From positions 62,001-126,000 of the forward strand of contig JACGCK010000039.1 in the NCBI GenBank assembly GCA_014925825.1: a stretch of DNA of 64,000 nt, read 5' to 3'. This DNA comes from Pholiota molesta. Its lineage: Eukaryota; Basidiomycota; Agaricomycetes; Agaricales; Strophariaceae. Both the position numbers and the translations under genes were made by a program. Below are positions 21,821 through 31,399 of this stretch, in pieces; the stretch's first letter is position 1, and each line of letters opens with the position of its first letter. Below the pieces are notes generated by a model that ran no database searches, was not told the DNA's origin, and worked only from the letters and a program-made list of their open reading frames with translations.

Positions 21821-22453
21821 ATGAAATGCCCTCATAACTTGCCTACAAGTTATGAGATTATAAGAAATGAAACAACTCTGGCAATTATTATGAGACCTGT
21901 CTAATAAAAACATTGGCAATGTGTACGATGGCCTGTATGGCAAATGCCACAAAGATATGATAAAAATGCTAGCCACCAGTCGGCATTGATTTGTGGATAT
22001 GGGCGCCAGGTATGCAAACTGCTTGACCATCCTGAGGAAACTTACATTAGAAATGGGATAGTTCATACAAATCGAGAGGGTCGGAATTCCATGGTCGGAT
22101 GCAGAGGAGCATCAAATTGCCGGCATCACCCTCAAGTTCAAAGCCCCATCATCACGAAAAACGCCTTTGCGCTAGAGCCAGCCAGGTAAGCCAGGTATAT
22201 GCCAGAGATGCCAGAGCGTGCCAAAGCACTCCAAAGCAGCCTAGCATGCTCTCAGAGTGCCTTTAGTTTTACTTTCTATACAATTTAGTTCTGAGGTCTG
22301 TACTTAGTTGCTTAGAGATCAGTAATCCCTTTAGCCCATACTTTCAGACGTACGAACATTTCCCAAAGCTTAGAAAGTGTAGAAAGCGTGAAAATTACAC
22401 CGAAAGTACTTTCAGCTTGCCAGGCAATTCCCACGCCCCTGACGCGACCTTGG

Positions 22454-22545
22454 AAAAATAGTGCACGGAACGAGATTCGAACGAACGACATCACGTGCAA
22501 TGTACCAAGAACAAGGCGCGTTACCAACTAAGCCATAGGTCGGTT
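22454..22545 (-). ncRNA. tRNA-like RNA polymerase III unit in left arm of element B
   Basis: On the minus strand: an A-box-like TGGCTTAGTTGG (22524-22535), a B-box-like CGTTCGAATCT (22473-22484) and a run of five T (22454-22458). The spacing suits a tRNA promoter, but the stems do not pair as in a functional tRNA, so it is a tRNA-derived, SINE-like sequence. Confidence 0.5.
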
Positions 22546-22661
22546 ATTTGGAATATAAATTACTCACCTTATGTTAGTAGTTCCATAGCGCGTGGGACTT
22601 AGAATCATTTTCAAGTCCTTTCCTCTCTTCGCTTCTACCACTACCACCACCAGCCCCACCT

Positions 22662-22679
22662 CGCCCCCCCCCCCCCCCC
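22662..22679. repeat. poly-C tract
   Basis: About 18 consecutive C just inside the left arm of element B, at the start of the GC-rich interior. Likely unstable in length. Confidence 0.7.
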
Positions 22680-22969
22680 TCGCCGCCAACTCGTTTCCAG
22701 GATGACAGCACAGGCGCCACCGCCAACGACAACGCCCATAACAACGTGAACGACAATGCGAACGACGACGGCGTGGATGGCGACGGGGCTTGGTGATGAT
22801 GACGTGGGGGATGTCGACGTGGATGTCCACGTCAGGACAGGCACGAGGTAAGTTTGCCTCCTCATCCTTTAGCCACTGACCATGCATTGCAGGTGAACTC
22901 AGCGCTGGGACACGTGCCACGTCACCACTGACAGGCCACCGTGCACATCGCCAACTCGCCACCCGCCGC

Positions 22970-23225
22970 TCTCACCGCCGCTGCCTCCCTCTTGCCACGT
23001 GCCCCTCCCCTCCAATGAGGGATGTGGGCCAGCAATTCGCCACGCCACTGCCCACACTGCCGCTCTCCTCCCCTCCCTCTCGCCGCATGCCCCTCCCCTC
23101 AACGAGGGATGTGGGCCGGCAATGCGATGTCGGCAGTGCACGCCACGTCACCGCCCACACCGCCGCTGTCCCTCTCGCCGCGTAGCCCTCCCCTCCAATG
23201 AGGGACGTGGGCCGGCAATGCACCA
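22970..23225. repeat. GC-rich tandem units with CCCTC..GAGGG hairpin
   Basis: About three copies of a 75-95 base unit containing CCCCTCCCCTCCAATGAGGG, GTGGGCCGGCAATGC and CCGCCCACACCGCCGCT. Further copies lie inverted near 24475-24600 and in direct orientation at 25430-25510, just outside the right tip of element B. The element tips of B and C thus sit inside or beside this array. Confidence 0.6.
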
Positions 23226-23229
23226 TGTC

Positions 23230-26200
23230 CATCACGAAAAATGATAATATCTCTAGAGAAATGTAGGTCTCTCTAAAAGACATTTAGAGACACCAAGAGC
23301 ACTGAAAGACCTCAGAGACAAAAAGATCTCTAGAGATACGTTACCATTGATGTGATTTACCCAGGTGTCTCTGGATGTCTTTGGGAGTCCTTGGGGAGTC
23401 TTTGAAAACTCTTTGGAAGTATCCTTGGTTTCTTTCAGATGAGGTCTTTCTATCCTTGTCTTTGATGCTTTGCTTAGACAACAATTAAATATGATAATGA
23501 AACAGATTGTATTATTCTACATAAGCTATAATACTTATATCATTCTACGCGCTACTTAATCTACACTACCTATCCATCATGATATGCCGCTACTACCACC
23601 CATGCGTCATGTACTGCCACTACTGTCATTGTGCATGTCCGTTGCCCTAGCACGTCTGATGTCCTTGTGCTCTGCCGTTGTCGTGCACCTCCGACGTGTC
23701 GTCGCCCGTCGTGTGCCCCCCCCCATTGTCCGTCGACTCCACCATCATCGTGCGCATCCACCGCCCTCGCGTCTCCGATGCCCTCGTGCTCCGCCGTTGT
23801 CGTGCACCTCTGCCGTGTCGTCGCCCGTCCATCGTGTACAGCAGTTGTCACTGTTGTACTGGCGTCATGCCGCCCTCGCCGCGCAATCGCGGATAGGTGG
23901 CCAAATGGTGGCGCATTCACGCGCCCGTTGGACGCCCTACGCGGCATCGTGCTGCTGCCTGTCCGTGCGGCCAGCGGATGGGATACAAAGAGCAGCGACA
24001 ACTGGCGTCGTCGCCGCTCCTCGCTTCCCTGCGTGCACCCCGCGCAGTGCTTTCGGCACCATTGCAACAATACCGCATACGTTGATGTGGCAGTTGCCAA
24101 CGTCACCGCAGCACTGGCCGGGTCGTCGACGCGGCCCTGCTCACTGCATGGGCGGGCGGGCGAACGTCGCACACGCGGAGATGTGACGGGGCGGGTGTTG
24201 GGTGTCCCAGAGTGTTGGCGGGAAAAGGGGGAGGACTGCGGCGGAAAGGTGAGGGGCGGGCGCGCAGCCACTTGGTTTGAGCACGCCGTGTTGTCGCGGT
24301 GACGTGGCAGCGCGCACGGACCAGGTGCGCAACGGGCGGAGGCGGCGATGCGAGGGCAGCGACGGGGCCACGGCGGACGAGAGAGCAATTGGGGGGGTCC
24401 CCCTCGTGCCGTGTTGAGGGGATATGTTAAGAACGGGGGCGGTATATACACTGTGTGGGCGGTGACGTGGCGGGTGCCGCCGACATCGCATGGCCGGCCC
24501 ACATCCCTCGTTGGAGGGGAGGGGCACGCGGCGAGAGGGAGCCGGCAGCGGTGGGAGGAGAGCGGCGGCAAGGGCGGTGACGTGGCGCAGCACCAGTGTG
24601 TGCTGTTGCCCGTAGTTGGGGTGTCGTCGGCATTGTGGGAGGTGGCTGTTGGTGGTGACGTGGCGTGTGTCTCATCGCCAGCTCCTGCTGTAGCTCACTG
24701 TCAGCGCATGAAAGGACGGGGGGCGAACTTACCTCGCTACCCTTCCTGACGTGGCCGCTGCCCTCGTCGTCTTAGCCTCATCGCCATCCGCCATCCGCGT
24801 CATCGTCTATGTTGAAGTTCATTCGGCGTTCACGTTGTCGTTTGCATCGTTATGGGTGTTGTCATTCGCATCGGCATCCTGGAAGCGAGTTGGTGGCGAG
24901 GGGGCGCGTTGGGGCTGGTGGTGGTAATGGTAGAAGCGGACAGAGGAAAGGACTTAGAAATTATTTCCCAAGTCCCGCGCGCTAGATACTTAATACCATA
25001 GGTTACAAAATTGCAAGAACAATTACTTGATCTATAGCTGAGTTGGTAATGCATCTTGTCTCCGGTACATTGCACGTGATGTCGCTCGTTCGAATCTCGT
25101 TCAGTGCACTATTTTTCTAAGATTGCATCAGAGGGCGTGAGAATTACCTGGCAAGCTGAAAGTGCTTTCGGTGTAATTTCCCCGCTTTCTACACTTTCTA
25201 AGCTTTGGGAAATGTTTGTACATCTGGAAGTAAACACTAAAGGGATTACTGATTTCTGAGCAACCAAGTACAGTTCCTCAGAACTAAGGTGTATAGAACG
25301 TAAAACTAAAGATGCTCTTAGAGTGTGCTAGGATGCTCTACAGTGCTTTGGCATGCTCTGGCATCTCTGGTATACCCTTGGCTTACCTGGCTTGGCTCTA
25401 GCGCAAAGGCGTTTTTCGTGATGTCATCACCCACACCGCCGCTTTCCTCCCCCTCCCTCTCGCCACGCGCCCCTCCCCTCCAACGAGGGATGTGGGCCGG
25501 CAATCGACAGGGTGGCACACGACAGGCGCTCGCGACAACTTGCGGCGCATGCAGGCAAGGGAGGCTCACGACCATGGCAACAACTGCGGCGCCCGATGGA
25601 CAGGCGATGACAATGGCGGAGGCGCACGACAACGGCGGAGCATGAGGGTGGCGGAGCATGAGGACGGCACACGCGAGGTCTGTGGATGTGCACGATGGCG
25701 GTGGAGGTGGCGGACGACGGGCGCGCGCACGCGCGAGGGTGGCGGATGCGCAATGGCGGTGGACGCGCAAGGGCGGTGGATGCGCAAGGGCGGTCGACGC
25801 GCCAGGGCAGTGGATGCGCGAGGGCAGTGGAGCACGATGGTGGCGGCCGCGCGAGGGCGGCGGAGTGCGAGGGCGGTGGAGTGTGAGGGCGGTGGAGCGC
25901 GAGGGCGGTAGATGTGCACATGATGGTGGATAGTTAGTGTAGATTAGGTAGTGCAGATTAAGTTATAACATAAGTATTATAGCTTATATAGAATAATACA
26001 ATCTATTTTACTATTACATTCAATTGTTGTTTAAGCAAAGCATCAAAGACAAGGATAGAAAGACCTCATCTGAAAGAAACCAAGGATACTTGCAAAGAGT
26101 TTTTGAAGACTCCCCAAAGACTCCCTAAGGACTCCCAAAGACATCCAGAGACACCTGGGTAAATCACATCAATGGGAACGTAACTCTAGAGATCTTTTTG

Positions 26201-26289
26201 TCTCTGAGGTCTTTCAGTGCTCTTGGTGTCTCTAGGTGTCTTTTAGAGATACCTACATTTCTCCAGAGATATTATCGTTTTTCGTGATG
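23230..26289. mobile_element. element C: inverted-repeat element interleaved with element B
   Basis: The left arm from 23230 is mirrored in the right arm ending at 26289. The tips are CATCACGAAAAATG and CGTTTTTCGTGATG. Shared landmarks are ATAATATCTCTAGAG, CACCAAGAGCACTGAAAGAC, TGATGTGATTTACCCAGGTG, CTTGTCTTTGATGCTTTGC and ACACTACCTATCCAT-like ends near 23575 and 25925. The similarity continues as GC-rich sequence to about 23850 (left) and 25560 (right), so arms are about 600-700 bases. Element C begins inside element B and ends outside it. No transposase seen; the 333-codon minus frame at 23570-24571 is low-complexity. Confidence 0.7.
25028..25116 (+). ncRNA. tRNA-like RNA polymerase III unit in right arm of element B
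   Basis: Plus strand: A-box TAGCTGAGTTGG (25035-25046), which fits TRGYNNANNNGG exactly, B-box-like CGTTCGAATCT (25087-25097), and TTTTT at 25112-25116. It is the mirror copy of 22454-22545. The acceptor and T stems do not form, so it is SINE-like, not a working tRNA. Confidence 0.55.
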
Positions 26290-28505
26290 ATCATGGGCAC
26301 TGTCTTCCAGAGACGCGCAGAGTGACGAAGGACACGCATGATGCATGCAACGTGCAGGGAATGATTATGTGCAGTGAATGCTTAATTTTGGAAGAGTATG
26401 CCTTGTTTGTGGACCGATTAGATGCAACACCAGATAGTCAGAGCCAAAGTTTCCAAGCACATGAATACACACCCAATGGCCGCCACAGGCAATTGGCTAG
26501 AATACTATCGCATACTTAATAGTCAGATCATCATACCGTTATGCGAAACAAGAAAAGCACAGAATACTCAACAACATCCGCTGGTGTGAGCGGGCTATGT
26601 GCTAATGCAATAGCATAGGGATCAGCCGCTGATACTGAAGTCGGCGTCATCTAGAGGTTTTACCCCACGCAGCAGGTTCAGGGTGGTTCAAGCTTGGTTC
26701 AAGCTGGTTCAAGTTGGCGGCGGGGATATTTTCAGCTGCATGTCTTAAGCGAACTAATGAGAAATGATTATAAGGAAGTTAGTCGAAACGCCAGGACTCG
26801 CTCACAGCTTTATCGAAGTGGTGCGCACTGTGCAGTCTGTGAACCCCAAATAGTATACACAGTCGATGTACTCATGTACTGCGTCGAGTAAATGGGAAGA
26901 AGTCAGCAGGCGTCGAAGAATGCAGACAGTACGCCAGAGCAGATGGCGAGCCCATGTGTGTGTGCCTGTGCAAGCTATCTGAGACTTGAGTATACTCCAG
27001 TGACCGGTGACCGGTGACTGGTCACCTGTCCGTCACGTCGAGATCAATATTCGAGCCCGACCTCATGATCATGATCATCGATCATGATCAAAACCGCGGA
27101 TGCATATTGATCATGATCATGAGCATCGCCAAGACTTCTCTAGACTTCTTACAAGAGACTTCGCATCGGTTCAAAATATGTATGGTTCAGCTGGAGTTGG
27201 ACTCGCCAGGACTCGCAAAGGAGTCTGGAGAAGATTTCGGTTTCGGTACGTTGTATACCTCCTGCATTTTGATTGCAAGCCAATCTAAAACAACTGTCAT
27301 CATATTACTATCACTATCACATTTTTCTTTGACGCGTGTTCGCAGGCGGCTTCGGAGCAACAATACCCAAGAGCCGAAACCAGTGGCCAGTGGCGAGCGC
27401 TAAACCAAGCAGTGGCCGCACACAGGCAGGGCCATCCAGAACCGCTGCGTAGCTAGTGGAGCAGCAGCGCGCAGAGAGGTGTATGTTTATGCGCCTTAAA
27501 TTTCTGGAGACTTGTTTGTTGAATAACATCGTTCCAGTTGACCACAATGCCTATTCTAATTTCTGACTGTCCCGAGAGTTAGAAAAATATATGAACCTAT
27601 TGTTATCGAATCTTACAAGTGGAGGAAAGGAGGAAAGTTAGGGCTGTCAAGCGTCTAAATCATATGCCGACATTTTGGTGACGCGATTTCCTCTGTATAA
27701 GGCATGATTGAAATACAAGCAACGCTCTGTGGGCAAAAAAAGGATCTCCTGATTAGAGAGGTTCTTAATATTTTCGGAAGAAAAACTTGCCTGGTATGAT
27801 ATAATGGTCAGCAATAGTCAATGTGCCCATAAGATTATCAACAGCATCGTTTCTCAATTGCGATAGAGGGATTTGGGCTCCAGTCAGTATCTAAAGAAGT
27901 CATTACTTGTGAGCTGGAGCGTTGAAGAACCAATGGCGCGTCGAGCAAGCTATATATCGCCCGCTCCCAGGAAGTTGGCCCGCTCATGTTTTCGCCATTT
28001 GCCATCCGCCCCTCGAATGCAGTGCTGTGCTTCGCAACCGATCCGCACACCTACCAGCCAACGTTCAATGCAACGTTCAATAATGCGACATGTTCTTGAC
28101 ATGTTTACAGCATGTTTACTTCAGGTCAACTTCAGGTTGTCGTCGCCGCGTGCAAAAAGTACTGCAAGCCTCCGTGGACCGGATCGGTGGGAGCGCTGAT
28201 TTCGTCGCCTGTCCGCGCAACAACGTCGCAACTTTTTGCCATGCTTACTATCTATCCAACCCATTTGGTTTTTTTTCCTTCTTGGTTCCGCATTAATGGA
28301 TGACAGAAGATGACAGATGACGAATGATGGGCAACCATAAGAATGGATATGTTTGAGGTGCACAAGTTTGCTCTCATCTCTAACCATACACTTCTCTCTG
28401 AATCCTGATGTCGCTTTTATAGTACAAAACAAGGGTAGTTTATGGGTTATTCAATACAGGCTGGTTTCAACAAGTCAAGCCTTCCATGTTCCCTCAACTT
28501 CACCA
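26290..28505. other. no supported gene; small tandem and palindromic repeats
   Basis: Frames are short. Near 26674-26712, GGTTCAAGCT occurs about four times in tandem with variation. Near 27005-27030, GTGACCGGT is repeated. At 27065-27122 there are runs of the palindrome TGATCATGATCA, also seen near 30493, 30770 and 30870. Nothing resembles a coding region. Confidence 0.4.
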
Positions 28506-30423
28506 CTACAACACATAGGCACCTGTCTCCCATTCGCTGTCATTGATGGGATTGAAACTCCCAGATATCATCTGTTGACCTGCATTTGTAGTCATAAACC
28601 TTGGGGGAAAATGCATTAGTATAAAGTAAATAATCTATAAGATATAAATTTATATCAGCCCACCGAAGACGACCCCGGATATATCGTGTATCATTGTTTC
28701 TCTGTTCCTCTGCTTCATCTTCATTCCTTGGAAGGGGGCATGTCTGTATAAATTCAGTAGAGAGTAACATGTGTGCTGGGGAGAATGAACTTGCTCCGCA
28801 AACATTGGAGAAACAATCTTGGATGTTATCAAATGCAACCATTACATGCTGATGCAAGTAGCGACCTGCATTCACCGGATTATATAGTGCTAAGAGAGAG
28901 AGAAAACAAATTAGAATGGCTCCAATAATGAGTAAAATGGACTTACTAGACATCCGTTCTTCCTAATATATATGGCTTAGCAAGCTTGTAGTGAACAGTA
29001 CCACCTATAAATGAAGAAAACACTTACAGTCCGTTTAACAAGCATCTTTACCCGTTTGGCATCCCATGCCAATGCAAAGGGTATATGGAACGGAGCGTAG
29101 TCATAGTTGCTATCAAATCCTTCATGGTCGTCTTCCACAGTCAACGTGAAATTATCGCGTACTACTTGCTTAACGGGTTTCCCTGGAAATCGGATGTAGT
29201 AATAGTGTCGATCTGTAGAAAAAAACTTTTCAAGGACAAGCAAACGTGCAAGACCAGTGGGCATGAATGCAAGGTCTTGATTATATAACTGATGAATGAG
29301 CAATGAATTGAGTGACTATGTTCAAACTGAGGAGATAAAATCTCAAGCTTGCCATCAAATTGAGGTCGCCTCTACGCAAAGCGGGGTACGAGATCTCCCA
29401 ACCTCGCCGGGCATATTTAACGAGTCGTATTTCATATGAGGGCGATCTTCTGGTCATGTCGACTGTATTTATCTGAGTGAGGATCGAAGCCATAGACCGT
29501 GGAGTAGCCCAGACATGCTTCCCTGGATGATTTTTATTTAACAGTATAAGCAGCATAGGTAGAATGGTAGGATAGCGTTTACCATCAAAGCAGACACTAC
29601 TGCTATCTATGTCAAACCCGACCAGTATTTCTGTTGGGGATTGATAGAGTCGAAGGATAATTTGAATATGACGACAAGGATATTGCGCTGAGGCTTAATT
29701 AGTCAAAGCCCAAAGGATGCTTTGATGAATGATGAACATACTGTGAATCGATATCACGTTCGCCTTTCGAACAGCAACGACGTCCCAGGGCACAGAAGCC
29801 TTTACCGCATCAAAGATTGCACAGATCTTGTTTTCTGCCTATCCACAGATCAGCATGGCTGCCCAAAGGTGACGTTTTACACGCACTTCGAACGGCGATA
29901 AGCCCCATAAGAAGATGTCCACATCTGCCGAGGAATATGGGTTGCTGAAATAGAGCTTACAAAGCTCATTATCGGTCTGAGCTGTTGTCTGAACGAGAGC
30001 GGCCAAAACAGATCCCCCGCCAACTACAACATTATCCCAGTCCGAGAATTGCTCGAGGACTCCGTGAGTGAAAAGAAGCCACCTCTTCATGAAGGTAGCC
30101 ATATCGGCCACACAACTAGGGCTTCCAACGATGCGCCGATGTTGATCAGATAAGGGGAACAAGTAATGAGCTTTGAGGTCTGCTGCATTGTCGACCGTCC
30201 GAGGGCGAGATTTACGGAAGTGCGAAGGCGTGTCAAACACATCAATCAGACCGATGTAGGGATCGGAAAGGTTGTTGTGTACGAAATGCTGCCGAAGTGC
30301 AGTTTCAAATCGCAGAGCTGGCGCGAGTGCCTCCTCGACAGCGGAAGGTATCCGAGAGTCGTCAGGCAGAATATTTACTGCATGGATGAAGTTGTAGATG
30401 GCGGTCCTTGAAAACGTGGTCAT
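28506..30423 (-). CDS. nucleotidyltransferase-like protein (Pol-beta-superfamily signature)
   Basis: Eight exons on the minus strand: 29887-30423, 29742-29838, 29583-29687, 29328-29522, 29028-29275, 28947-28962 (16 bases), 28674-28889 and 28506-28579. They join in frame to about 495 residues. Near residue 145-175, VVVGGGSVLAAL followed by YSSADVDIFLWGL is the G-[GS]-x-DhD arrangement of Pol-beta-type nucleotidyltransferases. Next come DAVKASVPWDVVAVR, CRHIQIILRLYQSPTEILVGFDIDSSSVCFDG, NTVDMTRRSPSYEIRLVKYARRGWE, GLARLLVLEKF and, at the end, GSFNPINDSEW. I recall this order from fungal proteins that often carry ankyrin repeats; none is visible here. The donor at 28673 (GTCGTC) is weak and the 29328 donor (GTTTGA) is unusual, so those junctions are provisional. 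Activity and substrate unknown. Confidence 0.6.
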
Positions 30424-31399
30424 TGAGGAATAATGCGTGGAGGTCAATGTCTTTGCCGATCGTCTCAGCTCTTATGTATATGTAGAGAATCTCATCATGA
30501 TCATCATGATCAGCAATCATATTCACGAAATAACTCCGGTTCGCACCAACAGATCATATGATCGAGTACAAGGTGAACGTTGTGAACAGGTACAATTTGG
30601 GTTCAATTGGAATACTAAAGTGTTGTAATGATTATAATTACTACTTTATCGCATCGCACAACTTATAAGGGTGCCCCGCACGAGGCACCTTTGTTGCCTA
30701 TTATTCGGGAATGTGAGCAAGTCTCATTGCTTCATTGGGGCCATAAAAATAGGAAGGTGGGTGTCACGATCATGATGGGCGCTAAGTACTATTTAAGTTC
30801 TAACCAAACTTCAATATTTCAATCCCATTGCCAATGCCAGGATCCTAGAATGCTACTTGTGGCCATGGACGCCATGATCATCGATCATCGCCCGCGCGCT
30901 TGCAACGTCACCCGCTCAGCGGCGCTCACATCTTCGCAATTTCCTTCAAGGCCGTTATTATACTACACTCTCCAATTTCGGGTCATCGTTCAACGAGCCA
31001 TGCACGTCCTCCAAGCAGAATTACGTTGTGATTGCTGTAATCAATTCAAAATGACTGCTTTATTTTTTGTGAAGATCAAACCCATGCGACTCTCAGCGCA
31101 AGCACTGGCAGGGAGAACAGGGCGCAAAGAAATTGATGTTGGTGTTGGTGGCGGGGGTGGTATGTAGTAATCCACTAGTATCCGAAATGCACATCAGGCA
31201 GCACTGGATCCATCATAAAAACGGACAGAAACGAATGACAGTAAAGGTGAGTAAAAAAGCATCAAACAGATAGATAACGATTCTAGCAAATTACAGTGCC
31301 TGAGCCTCTTCCCACGTCGATGTAGCCGTGGGCATGCCAGACACATTGCTCATCCGTCAATGGCCTGTTATCGTGTCCCTATCATCGTCTTCTACCTGC
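30424..31399. other. no firmly supported gene
   Basis: A 179-codon plus-strand frame (30628-31167) ending in a Gly run is present, but it shows no domain and its composition looks like intergenic DNA. The 5' region of the nucleotidyltransferase-like gene is at the left end. ATGATCATCATGATC-like palindromic runs occur near 30493. Confidence 0.35.

Larger units (their letters stand above)
17737..21981. mobile_element. element A: 4.2-kb foldback (near-palindromic) transposon
   Basis: The two ends are GACTGGTGGCTAGC and its reverse complement. From both ends inward almost every landmark is mirrored. TTTTTATCATATCTTTGTGG at 17752 pairs with the complement at about 21949-21968. The GCGCTTTTTTGAAATTTC block near 18630 pairs with 20965-20985. 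AACATCCCAAAATAGAAT near 18780 pairs with about 20825. GGCCCAGG at 19636 pairs with CCTGGGCC at 19968. Arms of about 2 kb surround a spacer of about 170 bases centred near 19805. Arms are similar but not identical. No transposase is present, and the small mirrored frames in the arms show no domain. It sits in the WD40 gene with a 7-base duplication. This is the architecture of foldback elements. Confidence 0.8.
22150..25423. mobile_element. element B: inverted-repeat element with tRNA-like units in both arms
   Basis: Left arm about 22150-22625 and right arm about 24935-25423 are reverse complements with moderate divergence. The tips are CATCACGAAAAACG and its complement, followed by CCTTTGCGCTAGAGCCA. 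The inner ends of the arms are the TTTCCTCTC / GAGGAAAGGA boundary. Shared inner landmarks include GGGATTACTGAT/ATCAGTAATCCC, CTTTCTAAGCTTTGGGAAATG and the tRNA-like segment. The interior is GC-rich and holds the left arm of element C. No transposase gene. No obvious target duplication was found directly outside the tips. Confidence 0.7.

Noticed and set aside
22459..22545. Functional tRNA gene
   Set aside because: A- and B-boxes are present, but the acceptor and T stems do not pair; the mirror copy at 25028 has the same defect.
23570..24571. 333-codon open frame on the minus strand
   Set aside because: It lies in the GC-rich interior of elements B and C, is low-complexity (Thr/Arg/Asp/Gly runs), and other frames on both strands are equally open.
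30628..31167. 179-codon plus-strand frame
   Set aside because: No motif, ends in a Gly run, and composition resembles the surrounding intergenic DNA. Kept only as a remark in the intergenic entry.
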